NCBI GenBank assembly: GCA_026413225.1
Contig: CM048576.1
Location: 5,464,501 to 5,528,500 of the forward strand
DNA from: Otis tarda
Taxonomy: Eukaryota > Chordata > Aves > Otidiformes > Otididae
Length of the DNA: 64,000 nucleotides
Direction: 5' to 3'
Shown here: positions 32,874 to 46,812 of the stretch, piece after piece
Layout: each line of letters opens with the position of its first letter
Numbering within the stretch: position 1 is the stretch's first letter
Program-made: the position numbers and the translations under genes
Notes under the pieces: generated by a model
What the model was told of the DNA's origin: nothing
Seen by the model: only the letters and a program-made list of their open reading frames with translations
Databases searched by the model: none

Positions 32874-35800
32874 AAGGAAAGGGCTTGTGGAAGAAAGAGG
32901 GCTGTGTAATGTCTACTGAAAAAAGTGTATATGTGCAAAAAAGCACACTGCAGAACTTGACTGTTCTGTTCATGCTTTGATAAAATGCTTCCCTCTGTCT
33001 CAGAGCACCTTGACCTGAGTCATTTGTGTTTGTAGCTGGCAACTTTGCACTGACTGGGGAGAAGAAAAAATAGAGGAGGAAAAATATTAAAAATGCTTCA
33101 CTTGAGCTGGACATTCAGCACTGTCTTGGCTTACTGCCAGCTTCAAACACAGCAGCAGAACCTCTTGTGTTTAGCCCCAAAGGAGTCCCTAATTAGTGGA
33201 GAAACTGCAAAGCTCTGAACATGTTTGAGAATGCTTTAGTGCAGCAGCCCCCTGAGGTTCATTAAACAAATGAATTCAAAGCAGTCAAATAGCTAGGATC
33301 TTCAAAGTGACAAGGATCTCAGAGAAGGCAGCACAGCCATGAAAGCAAGCTGGCATTGCAAAGAAAATGTTTTCTAAAATGGGTGGAGTAAAGGCATTCA
33401 GATTTCTGCAGCATACCAGGTGCTTCTGGACTCCCAGGTTTACCATGCTGCTCAACATGAGAATGCACATCAAAAAACCCACTTAAAAGATGACTGTTCA
33501 AATGTTGCTTCCCCTTCTCCTCCATCTGTCCTCTCCACAGTTCTGCAAACTGCCTGGCTATGGCACTGTGTGTGTGTTTAGGTGCAAATATGGTCCACCA
33601 ACAGCACTGATCCAGAGGTGGCGAGGGTGTATTTGGATGCAGATTATGCTTACACACATCTGCTTGGACACTGAGGAACAGTAAGGTCAGGACTGGCTGC
33701 AAGGGGAAGCAGGATCACTGCCAATCTACTTTAGCAAGCGTGGCAAAACACTTACTGTCAGCAGGGGCTGTGGTCTGTGCAGGCACAAGCAACCTGATTC
33801 TCTGCATGCAGTGGGATGGGCTCTAGTGGATCTCCAAGGATCCTCCCTTGTTTGAGGAGTCACCTGTCCCACAGAGGTGCCCCGATCTTGAGACTCCCAA
33901 AGACAATGAGGAGCTGGGGCAGTAAGGTGGATGTTTCAGCTGACCCCAGCATGGGCAATCAAGCAGGTCAGCCTGTCTGATCGTGCTAAGGTCTGGGGCA
34001 GGCTTTCCCTCACCAGGATGAGTGCCTGGAGCGTGCATGAGTGATGTGGGCTACCAGTATGGATGGATCTGCTGAGCTGTTGGTGATGGATGCAGGCCTA
34101 GGGTGAGAGACACACCATGGGAAGAAATCCCTCAGCAGGGAGAAATCGGAGAGCTGCTCTTGTCTTCGGTAAATGTCTATTGATCAACAGCAGACTGTTC
34201 AATATGAGATGTCTCCCCCAGGGATGTATCTGTTCTCACAGCTGCTAATCTTTTAGTAAAGTAATCTTTTGGGCCCTGATTTAGAGAGATGTGTTTACTC
34301 TCTTCAGAAAAAATGCGGCGGATTCCTATCCTTGCTCACTTTTGCCCCCCTTTGACACAGGATTTCCCAGCATCTCTGACTATGTGAAACGCCTCCCTTC
34401 AGGTTAAAAAAAAAGGCAGTTTTACAGTTGGAAAATGCAGATTACAACACCTAATGGTGTTTTGGAGGAATGCTAGCTTGTTCCCCTCACCATGTGACAA
34501 GGTAATTGCTAGTGCAGGGAAAGGATGAGTAGTTGGAATTCTGCAGGGAGTAGGCACATGGGCGAACTTGACCTTCCAGGGCTGCCCACCTGCTGCAGGG
34601 CAACCTGGAGAGATGCTGGCACTGGGGGGAGCTGGCTCATCACAAAAATACCCTCAGTAGTGCCACACAGTGAAAAGCCTCTGCTCTTTGCTAGCTCCAG
34701 GAGCTCTGAGGGATGCGGAGGGTTGAGAGGAGCCCTGACTCAAATTTGGGGCCAGGGAGGAAAGGTAGGACATAGCCAACTGAGTGAATGTAAATGCTGC
34801 ATAGGCTATCCCCTCCATCTCTGCTCCTGTTTGGCCTTCTAAGGTGGCTCTGGCTCAGGGTTAGAGAGTCCCAAAACAACCACACTGATTACTTCAAAAC
34901 ATTAGAAGAGTACCCAAATTATAAAGATATGGATGGGGTTCACCTTTTCATAGTATCCAACAGCATAAACCCCTCAAGATATACAAGAGCTAGCTTTAAC
35001 CTGATTAGCCCAATCCCTGGCAGTGTTGGCAAGGTCTAGTTTATCTTCCCAAAAACCATACATAGCCTGTCTCTGGGTTGAATGCAGTGCGAGATAGAAT
35101 GAGTTACAATGATGCATCTCTTTTTATGGTTTGGCTAACCATGTTTCAGCTGATCAAAGCACAGTCATTTCTTTAAATTGTAGTTTAACCATGAGTAGCA
35201 AATCAATCTCCAATAATGGAAAGTCTGGCATGGGGGACCAATATCACTGCAGTAATTCTCAACTCTCCTGTCTTCTGTGAGTCTCTTCTGTCCCCTGCTT
35301 AGGCGCTGCAGAGCCTTTGACAATATTGATGGAGAAAATTGTTGGAGCAGAACAATGTGTGCTGCATTTTTCCAACCAGAGAACACCTCTGGTCATTGTT
35401 GATAAATTACATGTAAATACCTGCCCTTTCTTAGGTGCTAACATTAAAAAAGGTACAAAAATGCTTTACCACCCTGTGAATATCAATAAGGTGCTCTGTT
35501 TTCACTGGCTTTAAACAATGATGTTTGAGGGCTCATCTGAGAGGTGCTGTGTTCCAGTGATACTTTCAAAGTTACACAAATGCAGTAAGGGCAGGCTAAA
35601 ACACCATCCCTCTCCTGTTATTTTGCTTGCTGTGTCTGCTTAAATTGGGCACCCGTTGGGGTGAGGAGCAGTTTTGTTGGCTGTTGGTACACTACAAAGC
35701 TCTTGTCAGTACTAATCCTTGTGCTCTGCGCCTGGGCCGGTACTTGGGTAAATACCTTACTCTGCATTCATTTATTCATTCTCCCTCCCTCCATCTATCA

Positions 35801-38800
35801 GCACAGTCCCGTGCTGTTGAAGAGAGCAGCATGGGAAACTGAGAATTAATCCAAAAGCCTTTCTTGATACTCAGTTATGAGCGGTGAGAGGCAGATGATG
35901 CGCTACAGCAGGTGAACCCCTGGTCTCAGGGCTCCCTAGATCTAGCCAGCATGTATGGTGGGTAGAGAAGAGGTTTATATCCACAGAGCAGTAGTTATGG
36001 CTGCTGTTTTGCCATCTTCAGTGAGGAAGCCAGGGCTCTGAAGAAGCGTGAAGCCTGTCAAGCCTCTGATGGAGGAGGATTCCAGGCACAGGAGGCTGAG
36101 CTGGGCAAATCCAGGCATGAATGGTAGTGCTGAGATGTACTGGAGAGGGGCATAGAGCTTGCTTTGCACCACCTGACAGGAAAGGACAGTGGACATCTTG
36201 CTCAAATCACATTTCAGCTTCCTACCATGAAGAAGAATTTTATCTGTTTGCGTATTTCCTTCTGGGCTGACCTGGTTAACAGTCAGAACAGGATCCTAGA
36301 CCTTTAGGGAGATCAGAACTCCTCAAACTTCCCGGCTCTATTAGCAACCAATGCACAGCATGCACTGACCCTTATTAAGCAAACCACTTGAGACATCTTG
36401 CAGCGTTGCACCTCAAGAGTGCAGTGCTTCAAAAGAGCCTAATATGTGATGTAGGTTTAACTCTTAAATTTATGTTCCTTAAAATGCATTGTACTCTGAT
36501 AAGTAGGCTTTGTGCATTCTGTGAATGTCTACTCTGTCATGGAGAAACTTTTTTTTTCTTTCATGTTTTTATTCAAGAACCCCCACCAGATCAATGTATT
36601 CTGCTCTATGAGCTCTGCAAGCGCCCAGAGTTGTGCCAGTGCCAGCTACAAATTGAGGAAGTAAACAGAACACAGCTGCCTTGTCCCGATCAGGGGAAAT
36701 GAAGTTACTCAGTTTGCCCTTTATCGTCATCTACTTGGATTATTATGGTAAACATGAAAAGTCTCTCCTGAAGTCATTGTGTTAGTTGCTGTCCTGAGAG
36801 AAATAAGGTTTATTTTTTTCCTTTAAGTGCTTCTATCTGAATATGAGAGGTACAAAGAAGGAGAAAATTTCTAATCTCACTTTCTGTTGCAGAGGTGGAA
36901 TCATGGGGCAGATGGATTAAGTGATGTGCCATGGCCATAAAGAGGGTCTATAGCAGAGCCAAAAATTGCTTCCTAATTCCCAGTCCTGTACTTCAACTGT
37001 ACAGCCAACATTCAGCTAAGCTCTGAGCAACTTTAAGCACACCAAAGGCAGCTGGCAGTTAACCTTGCTGGTAACAACTGTGAATAAAGGGAGTTCTGGC
37101 TCAGGAAAAACAACAGAGAGCATAAAGCCAACAAACAAATGCTTCTGCATTTTGCACAAGAGAAGGACCTGAGCTGACCTCACATGAGAAGGATGTTTTT
37201 GCCACTTTGAAACCCGGTGAATAATTAGGGGAGGGACTCCTGCCTTTCACTGATTTCTAGGGGCTGTGGGATTCCCCAGCTTAGACACTTGACCTGGTCT
37301 CTCTCCTGCTGTTTGCCTGGCACAGTGTGATCAGTTTGTTTGCTCCAGTTCAGCAGCTCTGGCTGGCTGTAGCTGATCCTTTTGCCTGTGGGTAAGATTT
37401 AGCATCTCCTCTGAAACAGCAGCATCCAGGGATGACAAGCTAATGAATGGTGCTATATAGAGAGCACATGTGGGCACCAGTGCTCAATTTATCAAAGGTG
37501 AAGAGGGGCCAGAGTTAATTATATACCAAGAATTATATTAATATGACATGAAGGGCTTTAGTTAAGCCTCTCACAGCCTGGTTATTCAGTGTGCAGGTAC
37601 TGGATCCTGTTAGTTCTCTGGGATGCAAATCTTTCTGACTTGCTGTCATGTCCTAGAGGAAAGTAAAGACCTTGCCTTGTCCCAGGTTTTCTTTCTTGTT
37701 TGCTTTGTCCCAGAGATTTGCAGGCAGATCAGTTCTTTCTTACTAGACATGCTTATTTAAACTTTAGCTTTTACTATTTCTTAATGTTTTGGTGATCATT
37801 ACTAAGCTGCTGCTAGATGCAAGCTTGTTTCTTGGAAGTTTTGTTTCAGTGCAACTTCTGCGTGGAATGCTCTGTGACTTTTGTTCTCTATCCTTAGAGG
37901 CAACTTGTCTCTATTGCCTGGCCTGGCCTACCTTGGCACTTGCACTGACCCTTTTCTGAGGATAGTGGGTTGGTTTGAGCATCAAGACTTTTCAGTGCTG
38001 TCTGCTGGAGCTTATCACCCCATGGGCTCACAGTGAAATCACACCCCAGGGTTAACTCTTTGACAAAATACTAATTTACTGTGCCTTGCTGTTTCTGTAC
38101 AGCTCTAATAAGGGCTACTGGAAGATTCTTGCTGGAGGATTTAGGGAGGAAGGTTTTGTTTCCCTCAGAAGGCATTGATTTCCCCAGATGAGAATCCTTC
38201 AGAGGCAAGGCTGGGGGACAGAGCCAGAGACATCCAGCTGAGTGAGTGGAAACCAAGGTGTCATCCTACATAAATCACTCTCATATTCTTACTCTAAATA
38301 GACACAGTACCTAAATATTGCAAATCCCTGACAATCCTTCAGTTTTATAAACTCTGTGGGTTGGTTTGTCCAATAGAATTCTCCCACTGCAAGATCCAGG
38401 TTCATTTATATGAATTATGCAGTGATTTATTTAATGACCTACTTTGAGTGCTATAAATTCCACAACATCCATCCAATGTATTATTTAAATACCGTATAAA
38501 TCATGTAGGACAGAGAAAGCAGAGAATGTGTGTGCGAGGGAATAGCTGGCGTGATGCCTGACCAGGAGGAAAACAAGGCATGGAGTCAAAGTGGCGCATG
38601 TGTGATGAAGTGCTCTGGGATTTGTACAAACATGGCTGGTCCCACTCAAAAGCTTGTCAGTTCCATCTGAGCTGAAATTGAGATGACACTCATCACGTGT
38701 AACCTAATTCCAGACCACTTTCTCCTCCTTCTGTAGGGTTTTCAGTATAGTCTGTGTTGTATTTGTGCACCTTTCTTTCTCAAACTTTTGATTTTCAAGC

Positions 38801-39547
38801 CACTCAGTCTGCTCATCCATCTCACTTCTCTTGCTGCACTTCCTCATCTATTGTCCACGTAGCTCTCCTTACTATGCACATGATTTCTTATACTATGTAC
38901 TATCCCAGACTATCTGCTAAGCTATGCAGAACCTGGCATAGCTCCTGTTATTTGCAATGCTTGGAAGACTTATCCTAATGCTGTTTGGCGAGAAGAGATA
39001 CTAAATTTACCTGGATTATAGTTAAGGTTTCTAAGGCAAGCTTCCTCCTCTCAAGGCCAGTGTCCCCTTCCTCCTCACTTTTTGCACATCCAGGCAGGCT
39101 GAAAGCAGTGGTAGGCTCCTGCCAGGTGCTCTGGCTCTGAGGGGCCACTGCAGATTCAGTGCCAAGCTGGGTATTCTCAGCAGCTGCCAGAGGAGGGAAG
39201 TGGGGCTTTTCCTGTGTGCAGAAGGCCATGATGAAAGCATAAAACTGTTGATAGCCTCTTTGTGGTGCATGTAGAAGAGGAGGAGTATGAGGAGCGCTTG
39301 TGTGGAGTGCCTGTGCACAGAGGAAGATGCTGCTTGAATGTAAATACATTTTTTTGATTGGCTTAAGACCCTTTTCTAATGCATGAAAGAGCTGAAATCA
39401 GCATATTTCTACACTTGTACTGAGATGTGAGTTAACTCCCATTCCCATAAAAGAGTGTGACTTATCTCCTGTTTCCTGGAACAGCTTCAAGAGGAATTGT
39501 TTGTGAGATTTCTTCAGCTAAATACCTTGCAAAGGCATTGATTTACT

Positions 39548-39595
39548 AAAAAAAAAACCAAAAAAAAAAACCCAAAAAAACCCCACAACAAAACC
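39548..39595 (+). repeat. A-rich low-complexity tract with C interruptions
   Basis: Runs of 7-10 A are broken by CC, CCC and CCCC. It may be an expanded or decayed poly(A) tract; no retroposon body was recognised upstream. Confidence 0.7.
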
Positions 39596-42500
39596 TTAAT
39601 TGTTAGTCAGTGAGTGCACTAGAGAGAAGCCCACAGAAACATATCAAAAAGCAGTGTATGGTCTCATCTCAGCTGTATCTGAACCTGTTTGCCACCTTTC
39701 TTCTTTCTCTCTCTTCCAAAATGAGAAGAAGGTGGCAACACACACATATAGATCAAATGAAAGAGCTGCTTTCAGAGACATCTCATGTTAGCAGTTGTAT
39801 GCTGGAGGAATGACCGCCAGCACACAACCACCATCATTTAATTTAGATGCTCTAAATTAAACAAAGGTTTCAACGGTGTTAATTAGTTAATGGTCGCAAA
39901 GAACTCTGAAAATGTGGAGATCTCTATAAATGATAACTATTATTCTTTATTATCAGTTCTACAGCAGTGAAGCACAAATAATTGGTGGTTAAGCTCCCCA
40001 GCTACAGACTAATCCAAAGGCACAACACTGCTCCTACCACTAATGGATATGATCAGGATTAGTGCAGCTCAGCTTGTGGGAATAGTGTGAATGTTGCTGA
40101 AGCATGGGTGTCAAAACACTGATGCTCTTACTAGGTCCCCTTGGTATCTGGGGCCAGACCTCACGCTCTTGTGTGGCACCACCTTCTTTCTTCAGGACCA
40201 TTTTTACTGTTATTAGTTGAGATGCCTTTCTTGACCTGGTACGTTAAGGGAGGTATCAGCTTGATTTTTTTATTAATGCATAAACTCATAGGAGGAATTT
40301 TATGCCCTGGAGAACTTGCAGTCTTAGTGGAAGAGGACTCAAATCCAATAATGAACAACAGCCTGAACATAGCCTCCTAGTGCCAAAGCCAGGAGAAAAC
40401 ATCCTCTGTGAATCCGGTGGACGCTTTTGCACTGTCCAAAAACTCCATCTTGAGTCAGCTGTCCATGTGTCTATTAACAAGCCTATCTGCCTTTTTCGCC
40501 TGGGCTGCTGTGATGAGTTTCCCTTCATGCTAGTTGACTGCTAGTCCCACAGTGTGAAGATGCTTGGCTGCTTCTGTTGTGGAGGATGGTAGAATGTGCT
40601 TCAGCTGCTGGAAATTATCAGGCATTTGTCACTGAAATAAATTACATCATTTAAAAATGAGTACATTGCTGGTAAGCACTGTCCCTATTGAGCCATGCAG
40701 CCCCATTCATCTGCTCAGGCTTGAAGCAGTGTATATCTGAATGAGAACCTGAGGGAGTGGATGTTGGCAAAAGCCCATTTCATTAGAGACCTCATATTTG
40801 GTCCTGTCTCAACAAGCTTTTGTGTTGCTCCTTGGCATGCATTTCTTTCTTATCAGCTCACAAAGGACTTAACAGCAGGATGAGCAATCTTTGGCTGTGC
40901 TGACTAATTGTGTGCTTTGTAATCCTGCCAAACACAAGGCACAGTCTATACGCTCACATATTTCTGTGACGTGAAGACACGTTTACCCTGTTATCCGGTA
41001 AGTAGGTTGCTGATAAATGTTTTCATCACACCTGTCAAGTAATTTTTTTTTTTTATCCTAATGACAAAATAAGTATCACTTCTTCAACCAAATTTTCTCT
41101 GTGGTAACTTTATATGGTAACTTCATAATGAGATCAGGGAGGCAGGAAGAACTGTACTTAAAAAAAAAAGTAGAGAGGAGGCAGAAGCATTTGGGGATCT
41201 TTCAGCCCTCATTGGCTTATTTGTTGGTAAATATCAATTTGATGTGTTAGAAGACTTTCCTGGAAATGCATCTATTGTAACAACTTCCGTCGAGAGGGTT
41301 TCTCAAGTCCCCTAAGGAAAATGAGCAAATGGTTATGCATACACCCCCAAATTCAGGATCTGGGCTGTGTCATGCTCTGTTCCTGTTGGGCCAGTGGCTT
41401 ACTCTTAAGTATATGCACTGCAGTGTCTTCTACCCTCGACCAGCACTTCCATGAGTGAGTGCATCTTGTGGGATGCTGCCCTTCACTGACAGGGGACTGT
41501 CCCTGACATCTTCCCAAAACCTAGCTAGAAGTACAAAGATAAGATATCCTTAGCCTAGGTGTGCTGTGGGAATGTGAAAGGAGAGCCATGTGCTGCTGAA
41601 ACCTGGAAGTTAATTCCCCACTTGAAAGAGAGGTCAATAAATAGAAGAGGGTGCTCACAGCTGTGCTGCTGGTAATCTTCGAGCACAACTTGAGGGACGG
41701 ACATGAGCCTTTTTTACCTAGAAGTAATCATTGATTTCTATCAGCAAGTTCTTCAAATATGAAACCAAGCTCTGAAGCCTTTCCCCTGCAGCCATTCAGG
41801 TTGGGGAGTGGACTGGTGGAGTGATGTGAAGGAAAGGTTTGTTATCTTAATGCCAGAACAGCCCAAAGGCAGACTGCTGCTTTTCCGTCAGCAACGTGGG
41901 TTCTATGTAACACATGCTGCCTCCCCAATCATCTTCCTCCTGCCCTGGCACGAAAAGCCTTTAAGCAATTACTGGACTTTAACCTCTTCCACCTTGCCAT
42001 GAGCAAACGCATCTGCACAAAATGGGCAGCAGGAGGTAATTTCACAGTTGGACAGCCATGACTCAGGAGACCCTCAACCTCCTCCAGCTGAAGTCAGGAT
42101 GATAACAGCCTTCCCTTCTCTGAGGGAACTGAGAAAGCTTCAGTGCTCTTTTCATTTTAAAGTGTGCTCTTTTTTTTCCCTTTCCCCATTCTTATAGGAA
42201 CTGTTGCATGGAATCAGATTACTCTTCTTAACTGTTCCCTAAAGCAGTCTGATGTCAGCAGAGGTCTATATCTTCTGCTCTGCCCCCTCCACTCCTGCTT
42301 ACACCCATGTCTGACTTTGACATAAGGGAGAGTACAGGTTCACTCTAGGCAAGAGCATGTTCAGACCCAGAAGACTAAAGTGGAGTATCTTTCTCTTTAG
42401 GAGCACATAATGGAGCTGCATGTTTCTTGCAGCATTTAGTCTAGCTTTACAGGAGATAAGACCCTTAAATTAACATCTATATCATTTTATACCCTAGCTG

Positions 42501-45500
42501 GTTCCATTCTGTCCCTCCAGACCTCTTCAGGCAACCTAACACAGAGTCTGTTTCCCATTCTTTGTAGGGGTAGTGTTGTTAGGTGGTATATGATGGTTTG
42601 GCACAGATTGGGAAATCGGAAGTGACAAGCCAGCAAAGCTGAGACTGGTATGCCAGTTAGTGTATTGCAGCAGAGACCCAGGGTGTTGGTGTCACCTCTT
42701 TGGTAGCAAATATTTAGGTCTCTGCTGGGGGAAAACCAGTGGAGATGCATGCTTGGAAGCTGCTTGCATCAGCTAAGGTGCTGGCCCAGCTCATCATTTG
42801 CGTTATGACTTTAACCAGCCACTTTGATTCTTAAAGCTGGAATTTGAGGTAAATGGTCTGAAAAGATGATTGTGAATGGTAAGGACTTTTGATCTGGCAT
42901 GAAGCACAGAAGGTTGTGTTCTGACCAGAAATATCTATTTAAAATATCTATTTAAGCCCATGCACTGATTTCTTTTTCAGGCAGCACAGACACAGTTAGT
43001 GTCAGAAGGGACCACTCTGCTGCTGAAGACGACCTGCTACAGAAACAGGTGGGAGAAACCCTGCCATAGGATCTGCCTGCCACTTGTCAGGCAAGTTCTC
43101 CAGCTTCTGCATCAGCCTGATTCAACAATCATAGCTTTGCTTGTTCCTAATTATGGTACATGTCATATAACAGCAGACTTGCTTGGGTTTAATCACGGTA
43201 CACCTAACAGCCTTGCTCCTTCTGCAAAGAAGAAAGAAAATAGAAAATGAGTACAAGTGAGCACATGTCCAATTATGTTGCCAGAGGCCTGGGGTGGAGG
43301 GATGCAGGTTTTCTGCCTCCATAATAATTTGTGTTGCATGGAGCTGACCTCCTGTTGCAGAGCTGGATGCAGTATCAGAGCCAGGATGGGAAGAAGGTGC
43401 GGAGGAGACTGCCTGGCTTCTGGAGTGAGTGGCTGTGAGCACAAACCAGCTCAGCAGAAGGACTGTTACCCCTTAAAGGTGATTTCCCATTGCTAGGCTG
43501 CATTTTTTTGCACGAGTTCCTTGGAGCAGGGGGTGTCACTGTGGCTAAGCAGATGATTCTGCAGACAACAGAGTCTGTCTCTTCAGCCCTTTATCCACAT
43601 GCACATTTAATTCCATACTAAAATGGTGCCTCTTTATTTGAGGCACCTTTCCCAGAGAGGAAGGGGTAACCCCGCTTTGCTGGCTGTCGTCACTCCAGCA
43701 AGTTTTGGTGGCTGCTTCACCTCAGCCAGGCATTGGGCACGAGCCCCTGCATGGCTTCAGCATTGCTGCTCTGGCCAGTCTGAACCCCTGAGCAAAGCAG
43801 GAGCCATTTCTGTTCCCCTGTGTGTCTGTGTCTGTAATCTCCTGGGATACATATTATCTGCCTGCCTTAGCAGTGTCTGATCCCCCAGCTCTCAGTGACA
43901 AGAAATGAAATGCAAAATCATTTGGCCATTTTCAGTAAACGCCTAGAAAATAACTTTAAAAAGGCTTAGGTTATTGTCTGGTGGAGAGATGTCCTTTTCT
44001 TTTTCAAATATGGAAAAGGTGTATATGTTGAATCTTGGCTGTTGTCAGAGCTGTTTCAGTATTCCACACATGGGCAGATAGCTTACCGACACCTCACGAT
44101 TTTCTTTCAACCCTTGCAATATTTGTGTGTTGAATCTCTTGTTTCCCAAGTCAAGCTATTGCTGAAAATACAGGGTTTTAATTTAAAGGAAAGCTTTCTA
44201 ACCCTTATGACAATAGAGAAGAGCAGAGAATGAGTTTTGAATGCAACTTAGCGAATCAGAAACAAAAAAAAAAAACCAAATACAGTTAACTTAAACTTAT
44301 CAAATTTTGTTTGGGGTTTGTTTTTTGTTTGTTTTAAATCTCCTGGTGTGACTCATGGTATTTGGACTCCTGGGTTTAGTGATGTTTCCCAGAACAAACA
44401 AATTTTCAGGCAGATGATATTTATCTTTGGCTAAGGGAATACCACAGTAAGGAAGGAGAAGGAAAAAAAAAGTTCAGAAACATGCAAGACAGCCTGTCTC
44501 TCTCCTTCCTGGCTGATGGCAGCTCTGAGAACAAAACAGCTGGTGAAATTACCAGAGGTGACCTTAGTTCTTCAAAGGAGTAAGGCTGAGATCCCCGATT
44601 ATACAGAGCACAAGCTGGCTATTCAGTAGCTGTTTCAGACAAAGTCTTTATTTCAGATATGCAAAATCCTAGTGTGATAATGAAACCTATTTCATTTCAG
44701 CAGTAAAAATAAAAATAACCTGACTTCGCCATGACTCTTAAATGCTCTTATTTGGCCATTTGTTGTTTGCCTAAGGCTGTTACTGATACTAAAGGCGTGC
44801 TGTATTAGTTGCTGTCCCTACAGTGTGTACACATGATGTGCAGTGATGGAAGGAACGAAACATCATTCCTGCTCCTTGACTTTGAAGGCACAGGAGAAAG
44901 GCTTTGAGCTCCTCTAGTCATCAAAGGGTTTCACAAACAGCTCAGACTCCTACCAGGCACTAAAATCCTTGTGCGGCTTTAAAAAAAGTCTGAATGTGTT
45001 TGAATATCTGGCCCTAAGGAAGCTCTGAGCACTGGACTATTTCTGAAGCCTGACTCTGAGTGCAGAGCTCTGACAGATGAATTGCAGAGGACATGGGGAG
45101 CAGTGCCATAACCAGTCTCTTCTTCCCTGTGCCAGTTTGGTTTGTGAACATCAGCAACTGTCACTTATCTTTTACAGGTATCCCACCAGGATTAGGAGAT
45201 TCCTGATCTCCATTCATGTCTTCAGCAGTGACCATTTACAGATTTTTCTCACAACTTGGGAAGGTACAATTTTTTTCTGCATGTTCTCCTGGGGCAGTTG
45301 AGTCCTGCTCAAAACTTCCTTGCTGTGAGGTTTATCCTTTTAATGCATTCAGCTGGAGAAACATAGATCTTCTGTACAACACTGTGAATGCATCACTCAG
45401 TTTAACCCCTTGAGGACTGTAGTTACTTCAGTATGTCTGTCCTTAGTTCCTTATCTTGCTGACTTCTCTCAACTCCCTCTTCTGCTTCCCTATTTACCCC

Positions 45501-46019
45501 TGAATCCAGCAATGGTCTTAGGCTAATGATTGTGGTCACAAGCTACCTTAGAAGTTAGGGCCTAGGAAAAAAAGATGATACTGAAGGAAAATGCCCAATT
45601 AAAATCTAGAATGGAGATAGTTTAATCTTTGTTTTAGAAAGAGGAAACTGAGGGCTGCCTCATCCCTCTCCACTCCCATAAAGAGCACCTTTGTTTTGTG
45701 CTCCATATTTAATCAATGGAGAGAGATTTTTTTTTTTTGATCTTCTGTGAAGTCAGTTACCCCCATGGAAACATATTTCTATCATTGACCAGGCCTACCC
45801 TGCTTGCCTTGGTTAGGAGTCTAAAGTTAGTAGGAGAAAGAGGAATATAAAGGATTAGATAACAAGACCAAGGTAATCCTGAGAGCCTTTAGCAGAAATG
45901 AGAACAGCTCCCTCCTGTCCCTGTTCATGGTCTATACTCAAAGGTCACAAGGGGTTGGTTTTTTTTTTGTTTGTTTGTTTTCCTCTGCTGGCATCACTGT
46001 TTTTAGTTGTATTTCTGCA

Positions 46020-46250
46020 CTTTTGAAAACTGTTAATTAGCTCCTTTCAGAGCTTTGCTCATCACACATGGATTTTCCCATTTTAAGCACACTGATTATT
46101 ATTTCAGGCTGGAGTAATGAGCAGATGATGTCATTTTAATGTAGGTTAAGTATTACAATGTCAATAGGGGTTTTTTTTTGTAATTACAGAATATAAAGAG
46201 GACAAATAGCTAATTGCAGAACATTAAGAGGACAAATGAGTCAAAATAGC
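46020..46250. promoter_or_regulatory. Candidate regulatory element, A/T-rich with homeodomain-like sites
   Basis: It contains TTAATTAG near 46032, an AP-1/CRE-like TGATGTCA near 46127, TAATTA at 46181 and TAATTG at 46211. A 30-bp tandem duplication lies at its 3' end. This is an inference from motif density only. Confidence 0.2.
46181..46240 (+). repeat. 30-bp tandem duplication
   Basis: Two adjacent 30-bp units, 46181-46210 and 46211-46240, agree at 24 of 30 positions. Both start TAATT and share AAGAGGACAAAT. Confidence 0.75.
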
Positions 46251-46444
46251 TGAAGTTTCTGATGACCTATATGAACTTTATTGTATTTTTTTAATAGAAA
46301 GTTACTTTCTGAGGAAGCTTTTGGCAGAAAGAGTGTTCTCCTGTGACTACTGCACCAGTGGGCAGAGTCAGCGCAACAGCCAGAGATTTGTTTACTCTGC
46401 ATCTTTTTTTATCTCACTGCAGTGACTGGAGGAATTAAGCCTCA

Positions 46445-46624
46445 ATGAGCCAGAAACTCAGTCTGGAGTGCCTGATGGTGAAGGATACAGATGATCTTGC
46501 TGACAACACTGAAGAAAAAACAATAGATGAGATCAAAGAAAAACTAGAGGAAGGTTTCAGTGCAAATGTAGACCCCAGTTCCAAAGATTTTGCACATCAC
46601 CAGGAAAACCCTGCAAGCAACTGA
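46445..46624 (+). other. 59-codon open frame in a possible terminal exon
   Basis: ATG at 46445, stop TGA at 46622-46624, with an in-frame TAA upstream at 46436-46438. The translation is acidic and charged (includes DDLADNTEEKTIDEIKEKLE), with a predicted helical middle and no signal peptide. The start context is weak (T at -3, A at +4). A good acceptor (TCTCACTGCAG, ending at 46422) precedes it and an ATTAAA follows at about 46825, so it could sit in a 3'-terminal exon. I do not recognise the protein. It may be chance or a decayed retrocopy. Confidence 0.2.
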
Positions 46625-46730
46625 CCCAGATTTCAGGCATCAGAAGAGTCCTGGGGCATGGGAATAGATACATTCTTAGTGAAATCAAGCAAACAAAGGA
46701 AGAGAAAACCCAGAACTTTTTCCACAGCAA

Positions 46731-46812
46731 GGGTTTTGTTGGTTTTGTGTGTTGTTTTTTTTTTTGGTGGTTTGTGTGTTTTTGTTGGGTGTTTTTTTGT
46801 TGGTTTTTTTTA
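46731..46812 (+). repeat. T/G-rich low-complexity tract
   Basis: About 80 bp made almost entirely of T runs split by G, GG and GTG. It is a simple low-complexity region. Confidence 0.85.

Larger units (their letters stand above)
32874..46420. other. Intergenic desert, probably PLET1-NCAM1 interval
   Basis: About 13.5 kb without a supportable gene. One exon-like segment (42981-43048) and a 13-bp tandem duplication (about 42929-42955) are noted under findings. Simple A- or T-rich tracts occur near 39548, 41042, 44265, 45727 and 45961. The assignment to the PLET1-NCAM1 interval comes from synteny, not from sequence in this stretch. Confidence 0.5.

Noticed and set aside
33605-33635. CTCF-like core CAGAGGTGGCG
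   Set aside because: The flanking bases do not fit the rest of the CTCF consensus.
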